Shown one piece after another: positions 47,701 to 55,711 of a stretch of DNA of 64,000 nucleotides. The stretch's first letter is position 1. Each line of letters opens with the position of its first letter. Both the position numbers and the translations under genes were made by a program. The DNA comes from Clostridiales bacterium (GTDB lineage: Bacteria; Bacillota; Clostridia; Oscillospirales; Acutalibacteraceae). The notes under the pieces are model-generated. The model was not told the DNA's origin. It did not search any database and worked only from the letters and a program-made list of their open reading frames with translations. Location of the stretch: assembly GCA_022800315.1 (NCBI GenBank), contig JAAWQC010000005.1:1-64000 (forward strand), given 5' to 3'.

Positions 47701-50513
47701 TGATCGATTTAATCAAGGGATTGGTTAAATCTCATATTGATTGTAACGCAGCCATATGTATTATATCCAATAACGCATATGCGGTAAACGGCCGAGAAAC
47801 AGAGCTGATGCCTTATAACGCAGTAGGCCTGAGCCTGGGCAGGGTAATTGAGCAGGAATACACTAATTTGAATTGCCGGGCGATCGACACCGATATTTCG
47901 ACCACTCCTGATACAATCGCACAGGAAATTTACGCGGAGAGTCCATATTACATGACCGCTTTTCGTGAAAACCAGCGGTATGTTGAAGAAATGGATGAAT
48001 GGGATGTAAAACCAATAATTGACCGCCCCATCAGGGATGGCGGCGCATATCTAATTACGGGGGGCACAGATGGAATAGGGCTGGAAATAGCCCGCTATTT
48101 TAGTACACAAGCCCGGTGTCATCTGATTCTGATAGGACGGAGCGGTTTTCCCGAAGCATCCGAGTGGGAATCTCTGCGTTACAACGAGAAATATTCCACA
48201 AGGATATCTTTGCTGGAAGAAATAAGGAACAGCGGGTCGACGATAGATATTGTCGCTTGTGACGTCGGCGATTATGATGCGGTTCACTCGTTAATAGAGA
48301 GCATACATAGACAATACGGGAGCCTAAAAGGAATAGTCCATTCGGCGGGAATCAGCGGGGCGGGATATATTTTACGTAAAGAAAAGCCATCTTTCTTATC
48401 CGTATTCGCTCCAAAAATCAAGGGCTGTTGGTATTTGGATGAAATGACCCGGGAAGATTCTTTGGATTTCATGCTGCTTTGTTCATCCGCCGTAACCGAT
48501 TCAGGTGAGGCCGGTCAAAGTGATTATATCGGCGCCAACGCTTTTCTTGACGCTTTTACCGATTATCGCAACGCTCAGGGTAGAAAAACATATACCGTCA
48601 ATTGGGTCTCTTGGAAAGAGACGGGTATGTCGGTGCGTCATGGAATCAACGTGGATTCTGTGACAAAGGCGTTGACAACAGACGAAGCCATTCAGGCTCT
48701 CGATCGATTCTTACGGGGAGCACCGTCGCGCGTTATGATTGGGCAATACACTGTAGATCAAAATTTTTATACCTTGTCCCAGTATTCCCGTAATAAGGTA
48801 TCCGACCGGTTCACCGCGAAAGTAAAAGCTATTTTTGAAAGGGATCAAATTTCAAACGACAGCCAGGTGCTTAACGACGGTAACCGAAATTTCGCTCAAA
48901 TTCAAAACGGAAAAGTGGTTTTTATCCCCAAGTCGGATAAAGCTCTTAAACGCAAGGCTGCAGTAACAACCGTACAGTTAACCGGTGATGTTGCAGATAA
49001 TTATACCGAAACGGAAAACCGTGTCGCCGTGGTATACAGCGGAATACTCGGTTACGATAGGCTCAACATTTACGATAATTTCTTTGAGATGGGCGGGGAC
49101 TCCATTATGCTGTCCCAAATGCACGATCGGTTGGAAGAAATATACCCCGATATCATTCGCGTGGCGGATCTGTTTGAATATGTCACCATACGAAGCCTGT
49201 CAGAGTTTATCGATGAAAAAATCGGCCTTAGTCGAGAGCCGAACGCAATCGAAGCCTGCGATGAAACGAATCAAGGGGAAGAGACCCCATACAGCATGAG
49301 TTTGCCGCAGGAACGCATTTATTACGATTACCACTTAAGTAATAACAAACTCATCTATAACAACCCGTTTTTAAGTGATGTAACAGGAATCGCGGAAGAA
49401 AAAATAATTGCGATGCTTCAGGAGATAGTCCATCATCATGCAGTTCTTCGCACCTATTTCGATGTGGTGGATAACCGGCTGGTTCAGTGTATTCAGCCAG
49501 AAATATGTGTAACCATAAACCGTGTATCCGTAGAATCTTTCGACCACCTCGATTATCGTGAATATCTAACTGTATTTACACTGCATGAACCGCCGTTATT
49601 CCGGTTCGTCCTATTCCATGGCCCTGAAAAAAGCATCCTTTTATTTGATATTCATCATATTCTTTTGGACGGGTTTTCGTCCACTCTGCTGCAAGAGGAT
49701 ATGCAGGATTTAGCTGCCAGTGGGAAAATAGTAAAACCCCGTATCCCTTACCGGCATTATGTGGAGTTTGAAAAGAGTTTTATTCAGTCCAAGGAATATA
49801 AAAAAATGGGTGATTACTGGAGACGACGATTGGATAACTTCGATTACGCCTGTCCGTTTAAACGTCTGGAAGCTCCAGGACCTGACCGTTATGGTTCCTT
49901 GGATGTTTGCCTGTCTGAACAGATAGCTGATGGTCTATCCAGATCCGCCAGGGAGCACAAGGCGACAATACACGGTTTGTTACTCTCCTGTTTTGCACTG
50001 GCGGTATTCTTACAAACCGGCTCCCGGGATATCGCCGTTCTCACGCCAGTTTTAAATCGATATAAAGCGGAATTCAATCAATGCATTGGCGTCTTTACCA
50101 ATCTGGTGCCCTTACGAGTGACCGCCGATAAGAAGGATACGCTATCTTCTTTTATAGATCACACATGTAAGCAGTCTGTGGAGGGCATACAGAATCAATT
50201 TTTTCAGTATAATGACTTCATAAAGGAAAATCGTGATAAAAAACCTCAATTTTTCCTTTATTTAGATTTTGAAGATGCTACAATGAAGAGAGACCTTCAA
50301 ACGGAGGATATCGCTTTCCGACTCGAAATAGCAAAATACGATATCAATTTGGACATTAAAAAAAGAAATGGCCGGTTCGATTTGGAACTCGCGTACAAAG
50401 CCAATCTATATGAAGAAGATCAAATGAAACGGTTACTGGATTCCATAACACAAATGATCGATCTGGTTCTAGAGGGAGATTCCGGAAAGCGTCAGTTGGA
50501 GGAGTTTCTATAA
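41703..50513 (+). CDS. Trans-AT polyketide synthase KS-KR-ACP-KS-KR-ACP-C
   Basis: 2936 residues. KS1 (about 10-440): Cys185 in DTACSSSL, His319, His359. KR1 (about 630-1110): GGVGGIG at 867, Ser1013, Tyr1026, Asn1030. ACP1: Ser1179. KS2 (about 1240-1670): Cys1428, His1561, His1601. KR2 (about 1880-2330): GGTDGIG at 2120, Ser2262, Tyr2275, Asn2279. ACP2: Ser2467. A condensation domain (about 2530-2930) has intact HHxxxDG (2651-2657). All catalytic residues are present; there is no AT, DH, ER, MT or TE. It should extend the FAAL-loaded starter twice, keep both beta-hydroxyls, then form an amide with an amino acid on a separate PCP. Neither KR shows the LDD motif of B-type domains. ATG 41703 follows AGGGAGG; TTG 41688 is unlikely. 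Confidence 0.95.
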   Translation: MDQFTSRSVGDIAVIGIGLRIADAETLPQYWSLFDRNLDCMRDFPQNRRDQIAEYAHLFLSDKEEAQFYKGCYLERIDEFDASFFRMSPREAQTTDPVQRILLECIYHTFDDAGYSCGQINGTKTGIFIGYTSASLKDNYSTNIAFMHPDLVRYAMVGNMAAILPSRASHLLNLHGPAMVIDTACSSSLVAVHQACESLRNGESSMAIAGGIKLNVLPLVLDDMKLGIEAEDDKTRTFDDFASGAAIGEGCACVLLKPLDRAVKDNNHIYAVVKGSAVNHDGNSTGITAPNPASQTSVILDAWKKAGVTAADMRYIETHGTGTLLGDPIEFQGLSHAFEAFTDKKQFCALSSAKTNIGHLNECAGIASFIKAVAALYYKRIPGLCHFHVPNKKIDFCDSPFYINNFTCDWNTEEEGRRICGVSAFGLSGTNCHVVLEEFTQTREMPLERKGDILCLSAKSSASLRKMVGDYAEWVKVEDSLAAVVGCTNLYRDHYPVRVALTFRDKEALVRTLMALSATEVENWNEIPDVFYHPGDFSRQKTPKEEINACLHRCNQAIHADGFNESFQSDLRYLADGYSRGMNPEWALLYKNCLIPRLPLPLYPFQRDTFWLPTDTPVVSERPRPEEIPETLPLEKDRQLFYERGFLPVSLNQPQTGVLGKCLIIQVSCSVPSPFIDALQERFSEVEVLKADIQQAREDGIAYYFQHLYEGLDFTNVANIVVAAYVFEKPSKSATDLKIAQEVRMFSLLNLYHAVEKHANQLNIYPLFSSCFAVTGQEVGLNPENAILFGVGKSTNREYRHIHTCCIDMDDSTGWKMVVEEIGANDNADIAVYREGIRYSEVIREKVMTTPSKMTVVRDRGVYIVSGGVGGIGYETAKEITRRAADTTLVLLGRSELPEESQWEHLIDNPNQASLSEKIQRLLELKATARNVRYYSCDVADEAAVQAVIQDVHRRFGPVNGVVHAAGLGGGCPLDQLDTPRVMGMLSPKVSGTFVLDKATREDKPDFFVLFSSIATVFSSADLTDYIAGNLYLDVYSAYRAKECPGASVTVNWATWSETGMSIQNKFTIDTLFKSIRTRDGIEALFTVLENGSGNTIIGELNLDNVIALLLKTYPMKWSDKIAQSLNLLERQPDREKSVVSKNGAYSQAEHKIGAVCQKVLGYEEINIQDNFFELGADSIMLGLIYQELDAIYPELLQATDLFAFPTVQTLAEHIVECGGENSAEIYQPVNEEELTEGNSLNEETETEQLYDDDSIAIIGLGMDMPNACNLEEYWVLLNNSINTVREIPDTRVVDIKKHLRNQGMPEDAIRFRKCGFLDEINRFDYGYFGMSPREASLIDPVNRLFLQCCSRAIDDSGYGQEGVKGSNTGVFLGYSANLGNAYSRLLYETDTSLFNDSLPLNQVSMAASRVAYVFDLKGPSMVLDTACSSSLVAIHMACEQIRSGQCQMALAGGASISETPLLNGFEVGFESAEEKTRAFADNSTGSAVAEGVGVVLLKSLRQAQADGDAVYAVIRGSAINQDGSSFGIAAPNYLAQSDAIQKAWEHAGVNGRDISYVEAHGTGTQLGDPIEISGITHAFSTCSEDKQICGIGSVKSNLGHANEASGMCGIFKLILILQKKWIPASLNFEVPNLNIDFVNSPVYVVSKGKPLQPKGDTAMVGISGFGMSGTNAHLVLQEAPRPSMKTAISPNDPLVMTISAKSESALFRLIADYAAYLEDHPEVDVRHFCYILNTGRSHYSYRLALMMKDRESLCLMLKRLQAENFETLKSGAVEGCACGRFSLVPESKKERYDYELTAREHLELNEKASELIAGMTASDTSQLKRLILMYVRGAVVSWEKLYTGSYTRLHLPSYSFEKNHCWYPLPESDPAEEKEAPEELNGYFYGKRWVPMESVGYTVPNPGELTVVIRKNEGIDDGISASLRALGARVLDVFTEKSDIRAEGAVYYLEPGIEGYRTLFESLREERVGRIIYLTSYNSPPARNISSIYDRVEDGFFGLIDLIKGLVKSHIDCNAAICIISNNAYAVNGRETELMPYNAVGLSLGRVIEQEYTNLNCRAIDTDISTTPDTIAQEIYAESPYYMTAFRENQRYVEEMDEWDVKPIIDRPIRDGGAYLITGGTDGIGLEIARYFSTQARCHLILIGRSGFPEASEWESLRYNEKYSTRISLLEEIRNSGSTIDIVACDVGDYDAVHSLIESIHRQYGSLKGIVHSAGISGAGYILRKEKPSFLSVFAPKIKGCWYLDEMTREDSLDFMLLCSSAVTDSGEAGQSDYIGANAFLDAFTDYRNAQGRKTYTVNWVSWKETGMSVRHGINVDSVTKALTTDEAIQALDRFLRGAPSRVMIGQYTVDQNFYTLSQYSRNKVSDRFTAKVKAIFERDQISNDSQVLNDGNRNFAQIQNGKVVFIPKSDKALKRKAAVTTVQLTGDVADNYTETENRVAVVYSGILGYDRLNIYDNFFEMGGDSIMLSQMHDRLEEIYPDIIRVADLFEYVTIRSLSEFIDEKIGLSREPNAIEACDETNQGEETPYSMSLPQERIYYDYHLSNNKLIYNNPFLSDVTGIAEEKIIAMLQEIVHHHAVLRTYFDVVDNRLVQCIQPEICVTINRVSVESFDHLDYREYLTVFTLHEPPLFRFVLFHGPEKSILLFDIHHILLDGFSSTLLQEDMQDLAASGKIVKPRIPYRHYVEFEKSFIQSKEYKKMGDYWRRRLDNFDYACPFKRLEAPGPDRYGSLDVCLSEQIADGLSRSAREHKATIHGLLLSCFALAVFLQTGSRDIAVLTPVLNRYKAEFNQCIGVFTNLVPLRVTADKKDTLSSFIDHTCKQSVEGIQNQFFQYNDFIKENRDKKPQFFLYLDFEDATMKRDLQTEDIAFRLEIAKYDINLDIKKRNGRFDLELAYKANLYEEDQMKRLLDSITQMIDLVLEGDSGKRQLEEFL

Positions 50514-50554
50514 TTCTATCAGCGTGGTGTCAGTGTCTAAAAGGAGGAGATGTA

Positions 50555-52351
50555 TTGAAAAATAAACAAATCGGCAGGAATATCAGGGGTATGCTATCCT
50601 TGGCATGGCATCATAACCGCAAATATCTCGTATTTTCTGCTCTGCAAATTATAGCCAGTTCGGTCTCTCCGTTTATCAATTTATTGTACATGAAATACTT
50701 AATCGACGGTATCATGTACGGAAAAGGATTTGACTACATCCTCCAGGCGACCCTAATTATGGTGGCTTTTAATTTCATTTTTACCAACTTAGGAACCCTC
50801 GCGAACAATTTTACCAAGCTTAACGCAAAAGCGCTCATGGTTCCGATGTCTTCAATGTTCTGCAAAAAAGCGGTAGAAATGGATTATCAGTTTACAGAGG
50901 ACACAGAAGTGCTGGAGGAAATGAACCGTGCCTCTTTTGTATTGCTCAACGGCGACAATTTAGAAGTATATCTGGGAGCTATCAATGGAACGATCATCGC
51001 GTTTATACAATTGGTGGTGACCATTGCCATTGTCACCACCATGAATCCGCTTATCTTTGTTATGGTTCTTGTCGTATCGGTGGTGAATACGCTGATTAGC
51101 TTGTTTTTACAAAAGAAGAACTACAAGCTTCATCGTTTGATGATGCCGGTCGAAAGAAGATGGCGGTATCTCATTGAACTGGCGGTCGATCTCCAGTATG
51201 GCAAAACGGTCCGTATTTATGATTTAAAGGACTTTTTACTCGGAAAAAGCAGGGAGAACAGAAAAGAATATTTTGAAAAAAACGATGAGATCCTTGCGAA
51301 CAATAAAAAAGGTCAAATGGTCATGGGCTTTATCAATGTAGCTCAACAGCTGGTTATCCTGATGTGGCTGATTTACGCTGTATTGAATCGAGCTTTGTCT
51401 ATTGGTAATTTTACTGTCTTGATCAATTCAGCACAACAATTTTCCGCCAGTTTTTCAGCGATATCCAACCAATTGATCAATCTGTATCAGAACAATAATT
51501 ATATAAATGATTTTTTTACCTTCCTTCAGCGGGAAAGCTGTTTGAGACATTCCGCTCTGCCGGATCGGCATCTGAAAAAAGAGGAACCCGGAATAATTGA
51601 GCTGCGGCATGTATCGTTTCATTATCCCAACAGCGATCAAATGATTTTGCGGGATGTTAATTTAACAATTGCTCCTGGGGAACACATAACGATCGTCGGC
51701 GAAAACGGCGCGGGAAAAACAACCCTGATCAAACTGATCATGCGTTTGTACGATGTAACCGAAGGGGAGATCCTATATGACGGGATCAATATTAAGGAAT
51801 ATGATTACGATGAATATATGGATATTTTCTCAACTGTCTTTCAGGACTTTAAAATCTTTGCTTTGAGTATTTATGAAAATATTACTTTCGAGCCGGACTC
51901 CCGTAAACGCAAGCAGGAGGTTGATGCGATTCTGAAGGACAGCGGCCTATATGAAAAGGTTCAGTCTCTGCCTCTTGCAGAAGAGACGGTATTGTCACGG
52001 CAGTTTGACAGTGAAGGAATGGAGTTATCTGGAGGACAGCACCAGAAATTAGTGTTCTGCAGGGCGGTATATAAGAATGGGCCGGTCGTTATTCTCGATG
52101 AACCCACCGCCAATTTGTCACCTGTAGCTGAACACGATATTTATGAACAGTTCAACCGTTTGGTCCATCAGAAAACCGCTATTTATATATCTCACCGTCT
52201 GAGCAGCTCTAAAATAAGCGATAAAATATGTGTTCTCAAGTCGGGGTCTATTGCTGAATATGGCACACATAATGAGCTCATGCGGCTAAATGGTCTATAT
52301 GCGGAGATGTTTCGTCTTCAGTCACAGTACTATGAGAAGGAGGCCCTCTGA
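50555..52351 (+). CDS. ABC exporter, half-transporter 1
   Basis: 598 residues: a six-helix membrane domain (about 20-320) fused to an ATPase domain. Walker A GENGAGKTTLIKL, signature LSGGQHQKLVF (with a His in place of the usual Gln/Arg), Walker B VVILDEPTANLSP. TTG start at 50555 follows AAGGAGG. Adjacent to a second half-transporter of the same type, so probably one heterodimeric exporter for the product. Confidence 0.92.
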   Translation: MKNKQIGRNIRGMLSLAWHHNRKYLVFSALQIIASSVSPFINLLYMKYLIDGIMYGKGFDYILQATLIMVAFNFIFTNLGTLANNFTKLNAKALMVPMSSMFCKKAVEMDYQFTEDTEVLEEMNRASFVLLNGDNLEVYLGAINGTIIAFIQLVVTIAIVTTMNPLIFVMVLVVSVVNTLISLFLQKKNYKLHRLMMPVERRWRYLIELAVDLQYGKTVRIYDLKDFLLGKSRENRKEYFEKNDEILANNKKGQMVMGFINVAQQLVILMWLIYAVLNRALSIGNFTVLINSAQQFSASFSAISNQLINLYQNNNYINDFFTFLQRESCLRHSALPDRHLKKEEPGIIELRHVSFHYPNSDQMILRDVNLTIAPGEHITIVGENGAGKTTLIKLIMRLYDVTEGEILYDGINIKEYDYDEYMDIFSTVFQDFKIFALSIYENITFEPDSRKRKQEVDAILKDSGLYEKVQSLPLAEETVLSRQFDSEGMELSGGQHQKLVFCRAVYKNGPVVILDEPTANLSPVAEHDIYEQFNRLVHQKTAIYISHRLSSSKISDKICVLKSGSIAEYGTHNELMRLNGLYAEMFRLQSQYYEKEAL

Positions 52352-52408
52352 TGACTGTTCATAAGAAAAAATTATCGTGCAATTGGATGAATAGGGAGGG
52401 TGGCGGCC

Positions 52409-54277
52409 ATGAGTAATTTTCCAGGGATAATACGATCGAAAACAAAAGAGTGGCTGAATTGTTTTCGCAATATCGGTATTTTGTATCGGAAGATCGGAAA
52501 GAGCCATAAAGGGTATATAGTGGCCAGCCTTTTTATGATATTGGTACAGGCCGTTCAGCCATTTAACAGTATTCTTTTTCTGAAAATGATTATCGAGGAA
52601 CTGACATTGGGTCAGAATTGGATGATGGCAACCGTTTATGCAGTGACTATGTGCGGGTTGGAACTGGTATTCCGATTGCTGAATTTGTCCTATGGCAATT
52701 ATGAAGCGAAAAAAATCATTCAGTTGAAAACAGACTTTCTTCTGGAAATCGAAGAAAAAACCATGATATTGCCGTATCAGCAAATCGAGGATCCCCGTAT
52801 GATTGATGAACGCCAGAAAGCCATGGAGGTTTTTTATCCCCGTCAGGCAGCGTTTATGGATATACAGAATACTATAGTCTGCTTTAAATTACTGATAACA
52901 CATATACTTCAGATCAGTGGCCTTATCGCCATTATGCTGACCCTGAACCCGCTGATTTTTATAACCCTGTTGGTGATTTGCTTTATCAGCTCGATCTTGA
53001 ATGCCATAGCCTCCAACAAGGAGTTTGAGGTATGGGATCAGTCACTTGTAAAAATTGGAAGAAAATTAGGATATTTTCAGGAAATATCAACGAATTTTAC
53101 CTATGCGAAAGAAATGAGGATTAACAGGCTGGGTCAGTGGATTGTCGACAAAATGCAGAGTATTACAAAGGCAATTGTTAAAGGAATTAATAAGACAGTA
53201 GTGGTCTTCACCGTTACGGCGGTGCTGTCAAGCATCTTGATGATTTTGCAAAACGGAGGGATGTATCTTTATTTGGGATGGCTGGCTTATTCACAGATCA
53301 TCACCATTGCGGATTTGACAGCGTATATCAGCAGTATTGGAACGTTTATCGCCGCTCTTACCGGCGTATCCGGGTGCCTTATCACCTTGCAGAAATCCGG
53401 TCTATATATTGATATCTATCTCCGTTACTTAAAAAATACCGATTTTCATATTGCTGAAGAAGAGAGTCCGACGGTTGGCCTTAACGGCCTCGAAGATTTC
53501 GAGCTTCACTTGGAAAATGTATGGTTTAGTTATCCCGACCAGGAGGAATATACGCTTAAAGGGGTTACCCTGACAATATCGAATCATATGAAACTGGCGA
53601 TTGTCGGGGAAAACGGTGCGGGGAAAACGACATTGATTAAGTTATTGCTCCGATTGTATAAACCGACAAAGGGCTATATCTATCTCAATGGTGTTGACAT
53701 TCAAACCATCAATTTTCAGTCGTACATACAACATATTGCCGCAGTCTTTCAGGATTTTCGTATACTAAATTTTACCGCAGACGAAAACATCCGATTTGGC
53801 AGGCAGGGTGATGAGGGGGAAATTGAGGAAATAATTCGCGAAATTGGGCTGACCGAAACGTTTTCTCAATTGCCGGCAGGTTTAGAGACGGTTATGGGGC
53901 GTCAGTTTAACAGCGATGGAACAGAATTATCCGGCGGACAGCAGCAAAAATTAGCGATTGCCAGAGCTCTATATAAACAAGCTTCGCTTATTGTTTTGGA
54001 TGAACCAACCGCCATGCTGTCGCCGCGTTCAGAATATGAAATTTATACTAATTTTTATACTCTGACAAAGGATAAGACAACTATTTATATCTCCCATCGC
54101 ATGTCTAGCTGCCGTTTTTGCGATCAAATCGTTGTGCTGAATAGTGGCGAAATGATTGAAAAAGGAAGCCATGAAGAGCTGATAAAAGCCAAAGGGGAGT
54201 ACTACCGTCTTTATACATTACAAGCGGAATTTTATCAGGACTTAAAAGACACGGAAACACATGCCGCGGCAGATTAG
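52409..54277 (+). CDS. ABC exporter, half-transporter 2
   Basis: 622 residues, same architecture: membrane domain (about 25-350), then Walker A GENGAGKTTLIKL, signature LSGGQQQKLAIARAL, Walker B LIVLDEPTAMLSP. In both halves the position after Walker B Glu is normal, so no degenerate site is evident. ATG 52409 has AGGGAGG upstream; GTG 52400 is the alternative. Export of the product, and thereby self-protection, is inferred from context. Confidence 0.92.
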   Translation: MSNFPGIIRSKTKEWLNCFRNIGILYRKIGKSHKGYIVASLFMILVQAVQPFNSILFLKMIIEELTLGQNWMMATVYAVTMCGLELVFRLLNLSYGNYEAKKIIQLKTDFLLEIEEKTMILPYQQIEDPRMIDERQKAMEVFYPRQAAFMDIQNTIVCFKLLITHILQISGLIAIMLTLNPLIFITLLVICFISSILNAIASNKEFEVWDQSLVKIGRKLGYFQEISTNFTYAKEMRINRLGQWIVDKMQSITKAIVKGINKTVVVFTVTAVLSSILMILQNGGMYLYLGWLAYSQIITIADLTAYISSIGTFIAALTGVSGCLITLQKSGLYIDIYLRYLKNTDFHIAEEESPTVGLNGLEDFELHLENVWFSYPDQEEYTLKGVTLTISNHMKLAIVGENGAGKTTLIKLLLRLYKPTKGYIYLNGVDIQTINFQSYIQHIAAVFQDFRILNFTADENIRFGRQGDEGEIEEIIREIGLTETFSQLPAGLETVMGRQFNSDGTELSGGQQQKLAIARALYKQASLIVLDEPTAMLSPRSEYEIYTNFYTLTKDKTTIYISHRMSSCRFCDQIVVLNSGEMIEKGSHEELIKAKGEYYRLYTLQAEFYQDLKDTETHAAAD

Positions 54278-54289
54278 GAGAAAAGAAAT

Positions 54290-55339
54290 ATGGAAAGACG
54301 TAAAGAAATCAAGTTGGTTATATGGGATTTGGATAATACTCTGTGGAAGGGGATTCTCAGCGAAAATACGGTAAACGGGCTGAACGACAACATTCACGAA
54401 ATCGTCGAGGAGTTGGATGCCCGCGGTATTTTACAATCAATTTGCAGCAAAAATGATTATGAAACAGCAGCGAGCGAATTGAAGAAATGGGGATTACACG
54501 ATTATTTTTTATATCCTCAAATAAATTGGAATGCAAAATCCGACAATATTCGGGAGATATTGACACGAATCAATTTATCGGCAGACGCCACAGCCTTTAT
54601 TGACGATCAGGCGTTTGAAAGGGATGAGGTATCCTACCATCTACCGGACGTATTATGTTTGGATGCACTGGAAATTCAGGGACTGCTTGACCGGCCTGAA
54701 ATGAATCCGCGATTTATTACAGAAGACTCACGGCAGAGAAGAAAAATGTATCAAAGCGATATTCTGCGCAATCAGCAGGAGGAAAGTTATCAAGGTACCA
54801 AAGATGAATTTTTAGAAACGCTTAATATGCGTTTGACCATTTCAATGGCACGGGAAAACGATTTGATGAGAGCGTCGGAATTGACGGTACGGACACATCA
54901 GTTAAACTCGACGGGCTATACGTATTCGTTTGAGGAATTGCGTTCCTTTCTTTCCGATGACCGCTATATCCTGCAGGTGGTGGAGCTCACGGACCGATAC
55001 GGCAGTTATGGAAAAATCGGACTGATACTTGTGGAACAGGACCAGTCAATGATGCGTTTAAAACTGCTGCTGACTTCCTGCCGCGTCATGTCACGGGGAA
55101 TTGGTTCCGCTCTTTTAGGGACGTTAATCAATCGTGCTCTGGATACCGGGCGGGAATTGCAGGCAGAGTTTGTTCCCACTAATCGCAACCGTATTATGGC
55201 ACTGACATATTCTTTAATGGGTTTTCGCATCATTGAAGAAAGAGATGGAGTACAGCTCATGCGTTATGAAAAGAATGAAAGATGGTCGCCTGCGCATCAT
55301 CTGCATATTCAGGAGGAGGTCAAAATTAAAGACGTATAA
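54290..55339 (+). CDS. FkbH-like glyceryl-ACP forming protein
   Basis: 349 residues. An N-terminal HAD-IIIC domain has the motif DLDNTLWKG (13-21) and the conserved Cys52 in ICSKNDYE. A C-terminal GNAT-like half (about 175-330) follows. Family members dephosphorylate 1,3-bisphosphoglycerate and load glyceryl onto an ACP, the first step to methoxymalonyl- or hydroxymalonyl-ACP. The partner enzymes for the next two oxidations and the ACP are at the front of the cluster. No O-methyltransferase (FkbG) is present, so hydroxymalonyl-ACP is the expected end point. Confidence 0.9.
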   Translation: MERRKEIKLVIWDLDNTLWKGILSENTVNGLNDNIHEIVEELDARGILQSICSKNDYETAASELKKWGLHDYFLYPQINWNAKSDNIREILTRINLSADATAFIDDQAFERDEVSYHLPDVLCLDALEIQGLLDRPEMNPRFITEDSRQRRKMYQSDILRNQQEESYQGTKDEFLETLNMRLTISMARENDLMRASELTVRTHQLNSTGYTYSFEELRSFLSDDRYILQVVELTDRYGSYGKIGLILVEQDQSMMRLKLLLTSCRVMSRGIGSALLGTLINRALDTGRELQAEFVPTNRNRIMALTYSLMGFRIIEERDGVQLMRYEKNERWSPAHHLHIQEEVKIKDV

Positions 55340-55356
55340 GAAAGGATGACAGAGTT

Positions 55357-55701
55357 ATGATCGAGATGTTGAAATCAAAAATTCACCGTGCAACCATTAC
55401 CGATGCCGATATTCAATACGAAGGGTCCATTACCATCAGCGCAGACTTAATTGAGCAGGCAGATATACGGGAATATGAAAAAGTATTGGTGGTTGATGTT
55501 AACAATGGAGCTCGTTTTGAGACTTATGTTATTCAAACGGATAAGCCCGGTGTTATCTGTGTCAACGGCGCGGCAGCACGTCTAGTCAGCATTGGCGATA
55601 AGGTAATTATCATGTCCTTCTGTTTTTGTGAGGAAATACTTCAGAAAGACTACCGTCCGCGTGTTGTGATTCTGGACGAGAGGAATTGTGTAAAAAAGTA
55701 G
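55357..55701 (+). CDS. panD: Aspartate 1-decarboxylase (PanD)
   Basis: 114 residues, slightly shorter than usual. The pyruvoyl enzyme that turns aspartate into beta-alanine. The self-cleavage site is Gly23-Ser24 in the conserved YEGSIT; KIHRATITDAD and NGAAARLV are also conserved. No panB or panC lies nearby, and the next gene is a stand-alone adenylation-PCP protein, so beta-alanine is probably made here as a building block and not for pantothenate. Starts 17 bases after the FkbH-like gene, with AAGGATG upstream. Confidence 0.92.
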   Translation: MIEMLKSKIHRATITDADIQYEGSITISADLIEQADIREYEKVLVVDVNNGARFETYVIQTDKPGVICVNGAAARLVSIGDKVIIMSFCFCEEILQKDYRPRVVILDERNCVKK

Positions 55702-55711
55702 GTTGATGGAA

